Source: Myxococcales bacterium
Lineage (GTDB): Bacteria; Myxococcota_A; Polyangia; Palsa-1104; JAEUJZ01
Assembly (NCBI GenBank): GCA_016794505.1
Contig: JAEUJZ010000013.1
Span: forward strand, 248,001-312,000
DNA length: 64,000 nucleotides
Direction of reading: 5' to 3'
The notes under the pieces were generated by a model, which saw nothing but the letters and a program-made list of their open reading frames with translations, searched no databases and was not told where the DNA came from. Positions within the stretch are counted from its first letter, which is position 1; the number at the start of each line of letters is the position of its first letter. Made by a program: the position numbers and the translations under genes. Positions 42,704 to 51,355 of this stretch are shown piece after piece.

Positions 42704-44289
42704 TGCGGGCGCTGGCTCGTCTTGCGCGCGTGCTGCCGCGCTCGCTGTGGCAGCAGACGCTGATCCTTTTGGCCTTGGCCCTCGCGCTGACTGCCCTTTG
42801 CACGGTGCGTCCGTATCACGCGCACTACCGCGCGCAGTTCGATGATCAGCAGAAGACGCGCGGCCGCACGATGGTGCAGACGCTGGCCAAAGACTACGAG
42901 CTTCGCCCGGCCATCTCGCTCAAAGACGCGGCCCAGGCCGAGCCGATCCTGCGCGCGTTTGCCGCATCCGATGACGAAGTCGTCTATGTCGCGGTCTTCC
43001 GCGGCGATGAGCTCATCACCGCCGCATCGAACCGACTGTCCGGGCCCGCGCTCACGCAGGCCCTTTCACCCGTCGAGCCGGCCGCACGTGATCGCCAGCA
43101 CAGCCAGTCGATCTTGCGCTTCGTCGAGCCGGTGCGCGCCGAAAAGTCGCTGGCGTTTATGGATCTGCCCAGCGAGAACAGCCAAGCGCCGGGGCATGAC
43201 CTGGGCTACGTCGTTTTGGGCTTGTCGACCCAGAAGGCGCAGGCACGCGCCTGGTCGCAGACGCTGTTTTCGATCGGCACCACGTCGCTGGGCGTGTTCA
43301 CCGTGCTCATCCTGCTTTACTTCCGCTGGGTCGCCAGCCGCCTGCAGCGCATGGTCCAGTTCGCGCAAGCGACGGCAGCCGGTGACACCAAGGCCGAGCT
43401 TGCCGATCCCATCTCGGACGATCTGGGACGCTTAGCGTGGGCGCTCTCTCACTCGACTACCGAGCTGCATCGCACCAACGCAGGCCTGGAAGCGACCGTC
43501 GCTGCGCGCACTGCCGAGCTGCAGAGCACGCTGTCCGATCTGTGGAGCGAGATGGATCTGGCCCGCAAGATCCAAAGCGTGCTCTTGCCCTCGCCCCAGG
43601 AGTTTGCCGGGCGCTATCAAGTCGCTGCCGTCATGCGCCCCGCCGACGAGGTAGGCGGCGACTACTTCGACACCATCGAGGCCGACGGCAAGCTGTGGCT
43701 GCTGATCGGCGACGTGTCTGGGCACGGCATCAGCGCCGGCCTGATCATGATGATGGTGCAGACGGCGGTGCGGGCCATCGTGCAGCGCTTTGCCTGGACC
43801 GGCCAAGGCCTGTCTCCGGCTCAGCTATTGACGCTGGTAAACCGCGCGCTCTGGCGCAATCTGCAATTGATTGGCAAGGGGCAATATATGACGATGACCG
43901 CGATGTGTATCAATGATCGCGGTATTACCTATTCTGGACTTCATCAGCATATCTTGGTCTATCGCCAAGCTAGCGGAGAGATCGAGGAAATCGAGACCCA
44001 CGGCTGCTGGTTAGGCCTGCTCGATGAGATCGAAAATTTGAACGAAGATCGCCACATCCCCCTTCATTCTGGCGATGCGGTCATGCTGTATACCGATGGC
44101 CTGATCGAAGCCAAGCGAAAGGCACCTGCCGATACCATGCTTGGCTTGTCTCCGGTCGTCTCTCGTTTTCAAGCATCGTGTCTTTCTCGCTACGATGCGC
44201 TCGCGACTGCCACATCGGTTCTTAACGAAACAAATCAATGTACGGTAAGCGATGACGTTGCTGTTCTCGTCCTGCGGCACATCGCTTAG
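42703..44289 (+). CDS. Membrane SpoIIE/PP2C-type phosphatase with HAMP
   Basis: A 528-residue sensor phosphatase. Two membrane spans (about 18-38 and 186-206) flank a periplasmic domain of about 150 residues. A HAMP-like segment (about 205-255) and a coiled coil (about 255-300, LEATVAARTAELQSTLSDLWSE) lead to the SpoIIE/PP2C domain (about 300-525), with its acidic metal ligands in DEVGGDYFD, GDVSGHGISAG, YTDGLIEA and SDDVAVLVL. The periplasmic part could sense the binding protein encoded upstream. The phosphatase would dephosphorylate the STAS protein encoded at 44796. Confidence 0.88.
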   Translation: MRALARLARVLPRSLWQQTLILLALALALTALCTVRPYHAHYRAQFDDQQKTRGRTMVQTLAKDYELRPAISLKDAAQAEPILRAFAASDDEVVYVAVFRGDELITAASNRLSGPALTQALSPVEPAARDRQHSQSILRFVEPVRAEKSLAFMDLPSENSQAPGHDLGYVVLGLSTQKAQARAWSQTLFSIGTTSLGVFTVLILLYFRWVASRLQRMVQFAQATAAGDTKAELADPISDDLGRLAWALSHSTTELHRTNAGLEATVAARTAELQSTLSDLWSEMDLARKIQSVLLPSPQEFAGRYQVAAVMRPADEVGGDYFDTIEADGKLWLLIGDVSGHGISAGLIMMMVQTAVRAIVQRFAWTGQGLSPAQLLTLVNRALWRNLQLIGKGQYMTMTAMCINDRGITYSGLHQHILVYRQASGEIEEIETHGCWLGLLDEIENLNEDRHIPLHSGDAVMLYTDGLIEAKRKAPADTMLGLSPVVSRFQASCLSRYDALATATSVLNETNQCTVSDDVAVLVLRHIA

Positions 44290-44298
44290 GAGCCAATC

Positions 44299-44799
44299 AT
44301 GGACCCCGCTTCACAGAACAAGCCGCCCAGCACAAACCACCTGATCGAGATCGAAGTACCGATTGTCTGGGAATATGTGCGGCGGGTGCGGCAGCAGGTC
44401 GAGACCGCACTCGCCCATATCGACGAAGAGCAGCGCTCGGCCGCTGTCATGGTGGCATCGGAGCTACTTGAGAACGCGATCAAGTATGGGACGGCGGTGC
44501 CATCCTTGGGGCGCACGCGCTTTACGCTGGAATACTCGCCCAGCCAGATTGAGATTCGCGTTGAAAATGGCCTGACCGACGAGAGTGCCTATCGCCGCGT
44601 GCAAAAGATCGTCGACAGCATGAGCGATGAGCGTGCTTGTGAAAAACTCTATCTGGCTCGGATCCAAGAGTTGATTGATAACCCGTTCCAAAGCAATCAA
44701 CTCGGTCTGTATCGCATTGGCTACGAAGGAAAATTTAACCTGGTCTGTTCCTATGAAAACCAGGTACTCACCATGACCGCTCGGAGGCAGCTACCATGA
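44299..44799 (+). CDS. HATPase-like anti-sigma/serine kinase regulator
   Basis: A 166-residue cytoplasmic protein with a GHKL ATPase N-box, ASELLENAIKYG (about 53-64). A beta strand pair and a C-terminal SNQLGLYRIGYEGKFN segment take the place of the usual lid. Family members switch partners between an anti-sigma target and a STAS protein, depending on phosphorylation. The ATPase motifs are partly degenerate by eye, so kinase activity is uncertain. It begins 10 bases after the phosphatase stop; its stop overlaps the STAS start (ATGA). Confidence 0.72.
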   Translation: MDPASQNKPPSTNHLIEIEVPIVWEYVRRVRQQVETALAHIDEEQRSAAVMVASELLENAIKYGTAVPSLGRTRFTLEYSPSQIEIRVENGLTDESAYRRVQKIVDSMSDERACEKLYLARIQELIDNPFQSNQLGLYRIGYEGKFNLVCSYENQVLTMTARRQLP

Positions 44800-45170
44800 A
44801 GACCGGCGACAGCATCCTGACGACAGAGCGGTTGACGATATGGCACACCCTAGTCAAACGACAGCATGTGCTACTTTGGAGCGGTGAGTGCGATTTCCGC
44901 AATCCCGCGGAAGTGCTAAGCCCGGTATTAACCAAGTATGCCGAGCAAGTCAAAGAAGGACCTCAGATTCTCGACTTTCGCGGACTTTTGTTTATGAATT
45001 CATCCTCGGTCACACCGGTCTTGGCCTTTGTCAAAAGCCTGTGCAGTCGCGGCATTGCCGTCCACTTGATCTACAACTCGGACGTCAGCTGGCAGCGCAT
45101 CACCGCGTCTTCGATGCGCACCATTGCAACTGCCCTCAAGAACCTCAGTGTCTCGGTCGAAAAGCCTTAA
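44796..45170 (+). CDS. STAS-like anti-sigma factor antagonist
   Basis: A 124-residue protein. The central LDFRGLLFMNSSSVTPVLAFVKSL has the STAS-domain pattern, with serines after FMN (about residues 71-73) where these proteins are phosphorylated. It is probably the last gene of the operon; the 4-base ATGA overlap with the HATPase gene implies coupled translation. The lower GC seen in the second half of the cluster continues through this gene. Confidence 0.75.
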   Translation: MKTGDSILTTERLTIWHTLVKRQHVLLWSGECDFRNPAEVLSPVLTKYAEQVKEGPQILDFRGLLFMNSSSVTPVLAFVKSLCSRGIAVHLIYNSDVSWQRITASSMRTIATALKNLSVSVEKP

Positions 45171-45219
45171 CCAGACGAGTAATAATGCCAGGTCTGCATC
45201 GCTGATTTATTCATCATTC

Positions 45220-45253
45220 TAAAAAGGGAAGCCTGCGCCTTCGTCGGGCGCAG
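45220..45253 (-). terminator. Rho-independent terminator of the alpha/beta hydrolase gene
   Basis: On the minus strand, CTGCGCC and its perfect 7-bp complement (45233-45239 with 45247-45253) form a stem with a 7-base loop. It is followed by a T-rich run (CTTCCCTTTTT, 45221-45231 complement). It lies 12 bases after the hydrolase stop at 45266 and also separates it from the converging STAS gene. Confidence 0.6.
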
Positions 45254-45265
45254 AAGCGGACGCGC

Positions 45266-46084
45266 TTACAGGCGGCTCGTGCGCAGCAGGCGACCGATAT
45301 AGGTGCGACCGAAGTCGCTGTGCGCCGTCGGGACGCGCTTGATCACCCAGGGATGGGCCAGCTCCTCATCGCTGGGCTCGGACTCGTGGTCATCGAAGCA
45401 CAGCGAGTCTTCCGGCAGGTCGTGCTGTGAAAGCAGCGCACGCAAAAGCTCGCCCTGCGCGACGGAGTGCGCCGCGGTCCCGCCCGCCCGATACAGGTTC
45501 ACAAAGCGCAGCGCCGCCCCCGCTTTCTGCTGCGCCACGCGCTGCACAAGCAGTGCCTGGTATTCCTCGACATCTTTGTACAGCGAGTCGAGCAAGCAGA
45601 GCTCATCGATGGCGATGCCGCCGTGCTGTGCCATGCGAATCGCTGCGCGATACGCGCCCGAGTGTGAGCACAGCATCACGCGATGCATGCGCGGCATCGC
45701 GCTTGGCCCAAGGTCCGCTGCAGCCGGCCAGTCTTGCCCCAGCTTGCCCAGGACTTCGGTCAGCAAGCGCAGCAGCCCGCCTTCTTGGCCGAGCGCGCCG
45801 GGATCGCGGCTCTGCTCGTGATACTTCGTCTCAGGCAAGAACAAGAGCACGCTCTTTCCGCTGTCTTCAAGCTGCGTGATCAGATCGGCTGTTGGATGAG
45901 GCGGATCGTGAATGCCCGGCGGCGGCGCAGCCGCGTTTTCGATGCAGTTGTCAAAGCCGTGCAGATAGATCAGCAGCCCAAAGCGCTGCGCATCGAAGGC
46001 GGCCGGCACGTGAACCAGTGCGTCGGGATGGCCGGTCCCTGGAAACGCCGCATGCGCAAGCCCGGAATAGACGAACGTCGGCAT
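45266..46084 (-). CDS. Alpha/beta-hydrolase-like protein
   Basis: A 272-residue soluble protein. The pattern LLIYLHGFDN followed by a nucleophile-elbow-like CSHSGAY (Ser in the GxSxG position) and a late acid-histidine region (HPWVIKRVPTAHSDFG) is that of an alpha/beta hydrolase. The elbow is atypical (SHSGA), so the activity is unproven. I prefer the ATG at 46084 (MPTFVYSGL) to 46150 because the upstream residues are poor. It is divergent from the ABC exporter and ends at a clear terminator. Confidence 0.62.
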   Translation of the reverse strand: MPTFVYSGLAHAAFPGTGHPDALVHVPAAFDAQRFGLLIYLHGFDNCIENAAAPPPGIHDPPHPTADLITQLEDSGKSVLLFLPETKYHEQSRDPGALGQEGGLLRLLTEVLGKLGQDWPAAADLGPSAMPRMHRVMLCSHSGAYRAAIRMAQHGGIAIDELCLLDSLYKDVEEYQALLVQRVAQQKAGAALRFVNLYRAGGTAAHSVAQGELLRALLSQHDLPEDSLCFDDHESEPSDEELAHPWVIKRVPTAHSDFGRTYIGRLLRTSRL

Positions 46085-46171
46085 GCCATTACTATACGGC
46101 TGAACCCGAGGACGAAGCGCAGAGGCCATGCCTCTTGTGTTTCGCCACACGACTGACTCAGCACACAGACG

Positions 46172-48007
46172 ATGAGCACAGCCCCTTCTGATTCCATGTC
46201 TTCAATCCGCCCCGCAGCGACCGCAGCACGCGACTCCGCAAGCGACGACAAAGAAGTCCGTCGACGTCCAGTGCCGTGGCGGCGCTTCTATCAGCTTGCG
46301 CGCCCCGAGCTTCCGCGACTGCTTCTGGCGACCCTGGCGCTGATCGTCGCGGCGGGCATGGGTCTTGTGTATCCGCAGGCGATCAAGATCATCATGAACG
46401 CGCTGGCCGACCCGGATCGCCAAGCGGCGCAGCGACTGATCACGCAGTCGGCGCTGGGTCTGGTGGCGGTGTTCGCGGTGCAGGGGCTGTTTTCGGCGCT
46501 GCGTGCGTACCTGTTCAACTTCTCGGGCGAGCGCGTCGTGGCGCGGCTGCGGCGCGACCTGTACGCGGCGCTTCTGCGGCAAGAGATCGGCTTCTTCGAT
46601 GAACAGCGCACCGGAGAGCTAACCAACCGCTTGGCCTCGGACACGACGGTGTTGCAGATGGCGGTGACGGCCAATGTGTCGATGCTTCTGCGGTACAGCC
46701 TGACGGTGATCGGCGGCATCGCGATCTTGTTCTATACGTCGTGGCGCCTGACGGTCGTGATGCTGAGCATCGTGCCGGTGGTGGTGCTGGCCGCCGTGAT
46801 CTATGGCCGCACGCTGCGTGCCCTATCCAAGGACGTGCAGGACGCGCTGGCTCGCACCACCGAGATCGCGGAAGAGACGCTGTCGGGCATTCGCACGGTG
46901 CGCGCCTTCGCCCGCGAAGAGCAAGAGATCGGCCGCTATGGCACGGCGGTGGATGGCTCGCTGAGCTTGGCGCGCAAGCGCTCACGCCTGGGGGCGATCT
47001 TTACCGGCGCCATCAGCTTCGCGGGCTATGGCGCGGTCGCGGCGGTGCTGTGGTACGGCGGCACGCTGGTGCTGTCGGGCGGCATGCAGGTCGGCGATCT
47101 GACGGCGTTCATCTTGTACACGCTGACCGTCGCGTTTTCGTTCGGCGCGGTCAGCGATCTGTGGGCTGACTTCATGCGCGCTGCCGGGGCCAGCGAGCGC
47201 GTCTTTGAGCTGGTCGATCGCACGCCGCGCCTGGTGCCGGGAAACCTGTCGCTGCCACGCGTCGAGGGGGCTGTGGCCATGGCCGACATCACGTTTGCCT
47301 ATCCCACGCGACCCGATGTCGACGTGCTGCGCGGCTTGAACCTGTCCCTGCGACCGGGGGAAGTGGTCGCGGTCGTCGGCCCCTCAGGGGCAGGCAAGTC
47401 GACGCTGGCGGCGCTGATGTCGCGCTTTTACGACCCGCAGAGCGGCACCGTGTCGCTCGATGGCCACAACCTGCGGACCTTGGATGCCGATTGGCTGCGG
47501 CAGCAGGTCGGCGTGGTCTCGCAAGAGCCCATTCTGTTTGCGACCTCGATCCGCGAAAACATCCGATATGGCCGACTGACCGCGACACAGGACGAGATCG
47601 AAGCCGCGGCCAAGGCTGCCAACGCGCACGACTTTGTCGCCCAGTTTCCCGACGGATACGACACGCTGGTGGGCGAGCGTGGCGTGCGCCTGTCGGGGGG
47701 GCAGAAGCAGCGCGTGGCGATCGCGCGGGCGCTCTTGAAAGACCCGCGCATTCTGGTCCTGGATGAAGCGACGAGCGCGCTCGATGCCGAGAGCGAAGCG
47801 CTGGTGCAAGAAGCGCTGGAGCGCCTGATGCAAGGGCGCACAACCCTGATCATCGCGCACCGCTTATCGACCGTGATGGGCGCCGATCGCGTGGTGGTTC
47901 TGGACGGCGGTCGCATCGTCGAGTCCGGTCGCCATGACGAGCTGATCGCGCACGACGGCGTGTATCGCCGCCTGGTCGAAAAACAGTTCGCCAATACAGC
48001 ACGCTAG
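46172..48007 (+). CDS. MsbA-like ABC exporter
   Basis: A 611-residue half-transporter: six membrane spans (about 45-325), then the ATPase domain with Walker A GPSGAGKS, Q-loop VVSQEP, signature LSGGQKQRVAIARALL, Walker B ILVLDEATSALD and H-loop IIAHRLST. The EKGFFDE-like segment (EIGFFDEQRTGEL) and YxRTLR coupling motif match lipid/multidrug exporters of the MsbA type. It would function as a homodimer exporting lipid or drug. The following metallophosphoesterase gene is about 200 bases away. Confidence 0.93.
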   Translation: MSTAPSDSMSSIRPAATAARDSASDDKEVRRRPVPWRRFYQLARPELPRLLLATLALIVAAGMGLVYPQAIKIIMNALADPDRQAAQRLITQSALGLVAVFAVQGLFSALRAYLFNFSGERVVARLRRDLYAALLRQEIGFFDEQRTGELTNRLASDTTVLQMAVTANVSMLLRYSLTVIGGIAILFYTSWRLTVVMLSIVPVVVLAAVIYGRTLRALSKDVQDALARTTEIAEETLSGIRTVRAFAREEQEIGRYGTAVDGSLSLARKRSRLGAIFTGAISFAGYGAVAAVLWYGGTLVLSGGMQVGDLTAFILYTLTVAFSFGAVSDLWADFMRAAGASERVFELVDRTPRLVPGNLSLPRVEGAVAMADITFAYPTRPDVDVLRGLNLSLRPGEVVAVVGPSGAGKSTLAALMSRFYDPQSGTVSLDGHNLRTLDADWLRQQVGVVSQEPILFATSIRENIRYGRLTATQDEIEAAAKAANAHDFVAQFPDGYDTLVGERGVRLSGGQKQRVAIARALLKDPRILVLDEATSALDAESEALVQEALERLMQGRTTLIIAHRLSTVMGADRVVVLDGGRIVESGRHDELIAHDGVYRRLVEKQFANTAR

Positions 48008-48203
48008 CCGCGATCGCTAGCGTGCGCGCCCCGCCCCAGGCGTCGGCAGCGACGCCCCACACAGGGCACGCTTTCCGTATATGATGATCCGACCCCATTC
48101 GCGCAAAATCTGCCCGTGCCGCACGCCAGGCTGTGCAGAGCGCGAGGGGATGAACGGCATCCATCAGCCAGCGTTCTTTCCAATTCTGCTTCGGGGGGAT
48201 TCC

Positions 48204-49601
48204 ATGTCGGGCATTCGCAAGGTCTTGGTGGTCAGCGATCTACACCTGGGCAACGGGGGGGGATACGACATCTTCGCGGGTGAAAACGATCTGCCGGCGC
48301 TGCTGCGTTCGTTCGCCGGGCCCGAGCGCTGCGTGGTCCTAAACGGCGACAGCGTTGACTTTCTGATGAACGAAGATCCGCTAGAGCTCAACGAGGCGCG
48401 GGCTGTCTCGCAGGCGCAGGCGATCTGCCGCCATCCCGCCAGCGCGGCCAGCCTGCGCGCTCTCGGCGACGTGCTGGCTGCCGGCGGCGATGTGATCATC
48501 CGGCTGGGCAACCACGACATCGAGCTTGCGCTGCCCGGTGTGCAGGCCTGTCTGCGCGCTGCACTGGGTCAGCCGGCCGAGATCGCCGCGAAGCTGCGCT
48601 TTGAGCGCGGCGACAAGCCCGGCATCTTGGCAATCGGTGGCGTGCGTGTCCTTCTGGCACATGGCGAGCAGAACGACATCTGGAACCGCGTCGACTATCT
48701 GCACCTGCCCGGACCGGATGGCCCCCCAGAGGCGCAGGCTCAAGACTATGCCTACGCGCCGGGATCGCGCTTGGTAAAGACGATCATGAACCCGCTGAAG
48801 CGGCAGCACGGCTTGAGCTTGATCGATCTCATCAAGCCCGACTTTCAGGGCGGCGTCCTGACGGCGATGGCGGTGAGTCCCAGCGCGCTAAAAGAGGTCT
48901 TCAAAGGCTCCAGCGTTGAGATCCTGTGGCAGCTTGAGCAGAAGAAATCAGGAGCCGCCACCTTCGTTGCGCCGGATCCCGACGACCTGGGGCTAGAGAC
49001 CGCCATCGAAAACGCCGGCCTCGACGAAGACGAGCGCGCCATGCTGGAAGCGATGTTCACGCCGAGCACGGGACGCGCCCACTCGTTCGCGCTCGACTTT
49101 TCGATTTTGCAGAGCGCGCAGCAGAAGCTGTTCCGCTCGGGCCTGCGCTGGTACGCCGGGGCCCAGCGCAACCTGGCGAAAGGCAAAGGACAGCGCTTCT
49201 ATTCGTTCGAACCCGAGGTATCTGAGTGGAACGAAGCGCAGCGCTTGGCGCAGAAGTTCAACGTGCAAGCGGTGCTGTTCGGGCACACGCACGCGGCTCG
49301 GTTTCAGCACGCAGACGGCCTGTGCTACGTCAACAGCGGCACGTGGATTCGCCTGATCCAGCTGCCACCCGACGATGCCGATGACGACACCTGGGCAGAA
49401 TTTCTGGCTCTGGCGCGACGGAACCCGCAGCTCAATCCCGAAAAGGGCGACATGGTGCCGCTGTTCACTCGCTTTACCGCGGCGCTGGTCGAAGCCAACG
49501 AAGCCGAAGGCGGTGCGCAGATCTCGCTGGTCGAGTGGAAAGATCAGGCGCTGACGGTTCATCACAGCGCACGAGTACCCGCGGCACAGGGTGGAGCGTG
49601 A
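48204..49601 (+). CDS. Calcineurin-like metallophosphoesterase coupled to a caspase-like protease
   Basis: A 465-residue soluble protein. The metal-binding motifs occur in order: SDLHLG (about 11-16), LNGDSVDF, RLGNHDIEL, AHGEQNDIWNRVD and LFGHTHAARF, separated by a helical insert of about 160 residues. GGGGG lies 5 nt before the ATG at 48204; upstream in-frame ATGs give an implausible N-terminus. Its stop overlaps the GTG of the next gene by 4 bases (GTGA). A two-gene phosphoesterase-protease pair is unusual. The phosphoesterase substrate could be a nucleotide or phosphoprotein; this is not known. Confidence 0.85.
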   Translation: MSGIRKVLVVSDLHLGNGGGYDIFAGENDLPALLRSFAGPERCVVLNGDSVDFLMNEDPLELNEARAVSQAQAICRHPASAASLRALGDVLAAGGDVIIRLGNHDIELALPGVQACLRAALGQPAEIAAKLRFERGDKPGILAIGGVRVLLAHGEQNDIWNRVDYLHLPGPDGPPEAQAQDYAYAPGSRLVKTIMNPLKRQHGLSLIDLIKPDFQGGVLTAMAVSPSALKEVFKGSSVEILWQLEQKKSGAATFVAPDPDDLGLETAIENAGLDEDERAMLEAMFTPSTGRAHSFALDFSILQSAQQKLFRSGLRWYAGAQRNLAKGKGQRFYSFEPEVSEWNEAQRLAQKFNVQAVLFGHTHAARFQHADGLCYVNSGTWIRLIQLPPDDADDDTWAEFLALARRNPQLNPEKGDMVPLFTRFTAALVEANEAEGGAQISLVEWKDQALTVHHSARVPAAQGGA

Positions 49602-51337
49602 GCACAGGCACCAAGTCACGGCCGCAGCACAGCGGACTCGGGCTGCTGTTGGCCGATGCCGATTCCCACACACCACACTTGGCCAAGCCGCTGGCTGAAC
49701 AGACGGGGCGACGGCACAACCCGCTTCAGAAAGGCCCGCTGCCGAAGCTCTTGTGGAACGAAGGGGGCGATGCGGGCAGTCTGCCCCAGCAGCGCTGGGG
49801 AGTGATCGTCCCGCAGGGTGAAGAAGGCGATGCCCTGCTCGATCGCATCGCGCCGTTGATCGCGCATCGCAGACGGCAGCAGGACGATCAGCCGATCCCG
49901 ATCTTCCGTGCTCCCAGCAAGGCCGATGATGTCGAAGCCGCGCTGTGGCGCAAGCAACAGTTCGATTCCGGCAAAGACACGCGCGAGGCGCTGCCGCGCT
50001 ATCAGCTGATCTTGGGCAACCTCGATCAGGTGCCACTTTCGATCCAGAACGTGCAGAGCATCGACGGCTTTGTCGGTCGCTTGGCGTTCGACGATGCCGA
50101 TGGCTATCGCGCCTATGCCGAAAAAGTCCTGCGCTATGAAAACCAGACGGCGCGCAGCGATTCGGGGCAGGCTCTGTTTTTTACCGTCCATGACGGCACC
50201 GATGCGACCAAGGCCGGCTATGAATCGTTGATGGCTCCCGGTGTGGCCATGGCGCAGCGCAAGGTGATGGAGCGCAAGCTGATGGCCCGCGCCATCGTCG
50301 AGGCAGGCGACAAAGCGACGCCGTCACGCGATGAGCTTCTGCGCGCGGCGGCCGGAGCGGATCCGATGGTGCTGTTCAGCATGAGCCATGGCAGCGGCGC
50401 ACCACTTCGTGGCTGGAAGAGCGAACAGGATCAGCGACGACGCCAAGGCGGACTATTGTTCCCCGACGGACTGCTTCTGGGCAGCGACGTCGCCACGCGC
50501 TCGTTCCTGCCCGGTGGCATCTGGTTTCTGTTCGCGTGCTTCGGTGCGGGGACTCCCGAAAGCAGCAGCTATCACCACTGGCTGCAGGCACTGCAAGCGC
50601 AGGGTGAGCTCAGCGGCAACATCGACTATGTGCTCAAGGCGCTGCCGAAGCCGGGCGAGCGGCCGTTCATCGCCGCCGTGCCGCAGATGGCGCTGCGCAA
50701 TCCCAACGGCCCGCTCTGCGTCCTGGGACATGTCGATCTGGCCTGGAGCTACAGCTTCAGCGAGCTCGACACAGGCGAGCAAGTGGATCGCCCCGCGCGC
50801 TTTGTGCAGATCATCACGGACCTGCTCAAGGGCAACCGCGTCGGTACGGCGCTGCGCTCGCTGATGCTGGCCTTGGGCGCCGCCAATTCAGAGCTGGCGA
50901 CGATTTACGACCGCATCGCCAGGAATCCCAGCGCCCCAGTGAATGCCAAGCTAGACACGCGTCGCGCATACCTGTGGATGCAGCGACACGATCTTGCGGG
51001 GTACATCCTGCTCGGCGATCCCGCGGTGCAGCTTCCCATCGCGACCGCGCAGAGCCAGCAGTCTCTTTCTGCTCCGACGCTGGCGTCTTCACGCAATGCA
51101 AGCCTAGGACTTGCGCAGCCCGCGCCCGCGGCGGGCGAATCCAATACAGCGCAGGTGCTGCCATCGGGCGAGCCACGCGGCAGCGAGCGCGTGGATGCGC
51201 TAGAGCGAGCCATCGCGCAGTGGATCGTCGATCCGCAGAAGCTGCCCGACTTGGCCGCCGATCTGTCCATGCCCCAGGCCGAGCTGCGCACGCTCTGCGA
51301 GCGCTATCGCCAAGCCGGCCGCGCGACGCTGAGCTGA
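49598..51337 (+). CDS. Gingipain/caspase-like cysteine peptidase
   Basis: A 579-residue protein starting with GTG inside the phosphoesterase stop. A caspase/gingipain-like (peptidase family C25/CD clan) core is visible: FSMSHGSG with H264 and WFLFACFGAGTPE with C314 form the expected His-Cys dyad. GPLCVLGHVDLAWSYSF and GYILLGDPAVQL match conserved gingipain-like positions. No signal peptide is seen, so it acts in the cytoplasm. After residue 500 a Ser/Ala/Pro-rich linker and a small helical C-terminal domain (about 530-579) follow. A prodomain or regulatory module precedes residue 180. Confidence 0.75.
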   Translation: MSTGTKSRPQHSGLGLLLADADSHTPHLAKPLAEQTGRRHNPLQKGPLPKLLWNEGGDAGSLPQQRWGVIVPQGEEGDALLDRIAPLIAHRRRQQDDQPIPIFRAPSKADDVEAALWRKQQFDSGKDTREALPRYQLILGNLDQVPLSIQNVQSIDGFVGRLAFDDADGYRAYAEKVLRYENQTARSDSGQALFFTVHDGTDATKAGYESLMAPGVAMAQRKVMERKLMARAIVEAGDKATPSRDELLRAAAGADPMVLFSMSHGSGAPLRGWKSEQDQRRRQGGLLFPDGLLLGSDVATRSFLPGGIWFLFACFGAGTPESSSYHHWLQALQAQGELSGNIDYVLKALPKPGERPFIAAVPQMALRNPNGPLCVLGHVDLAWSYSFSELDTGEQVDRPARFVQIITDLLKGNRVGTALRSLMLALGAANSELATIYDRIARNPSAPVNAKLDTRRAYLWMQRHDLAGYILLGDPAVQLPIATAQSQQSLSAPTLASSRNASLGLAQPAPAAGESNTAQVLPSGEPRGSERVDALERAIAQWIVDPQKLPDLAADLSMPQAELRTLCERYRQAGRATLS

Positions 51338-51355
51338 CTCCTTTTTCGCTCGCCG

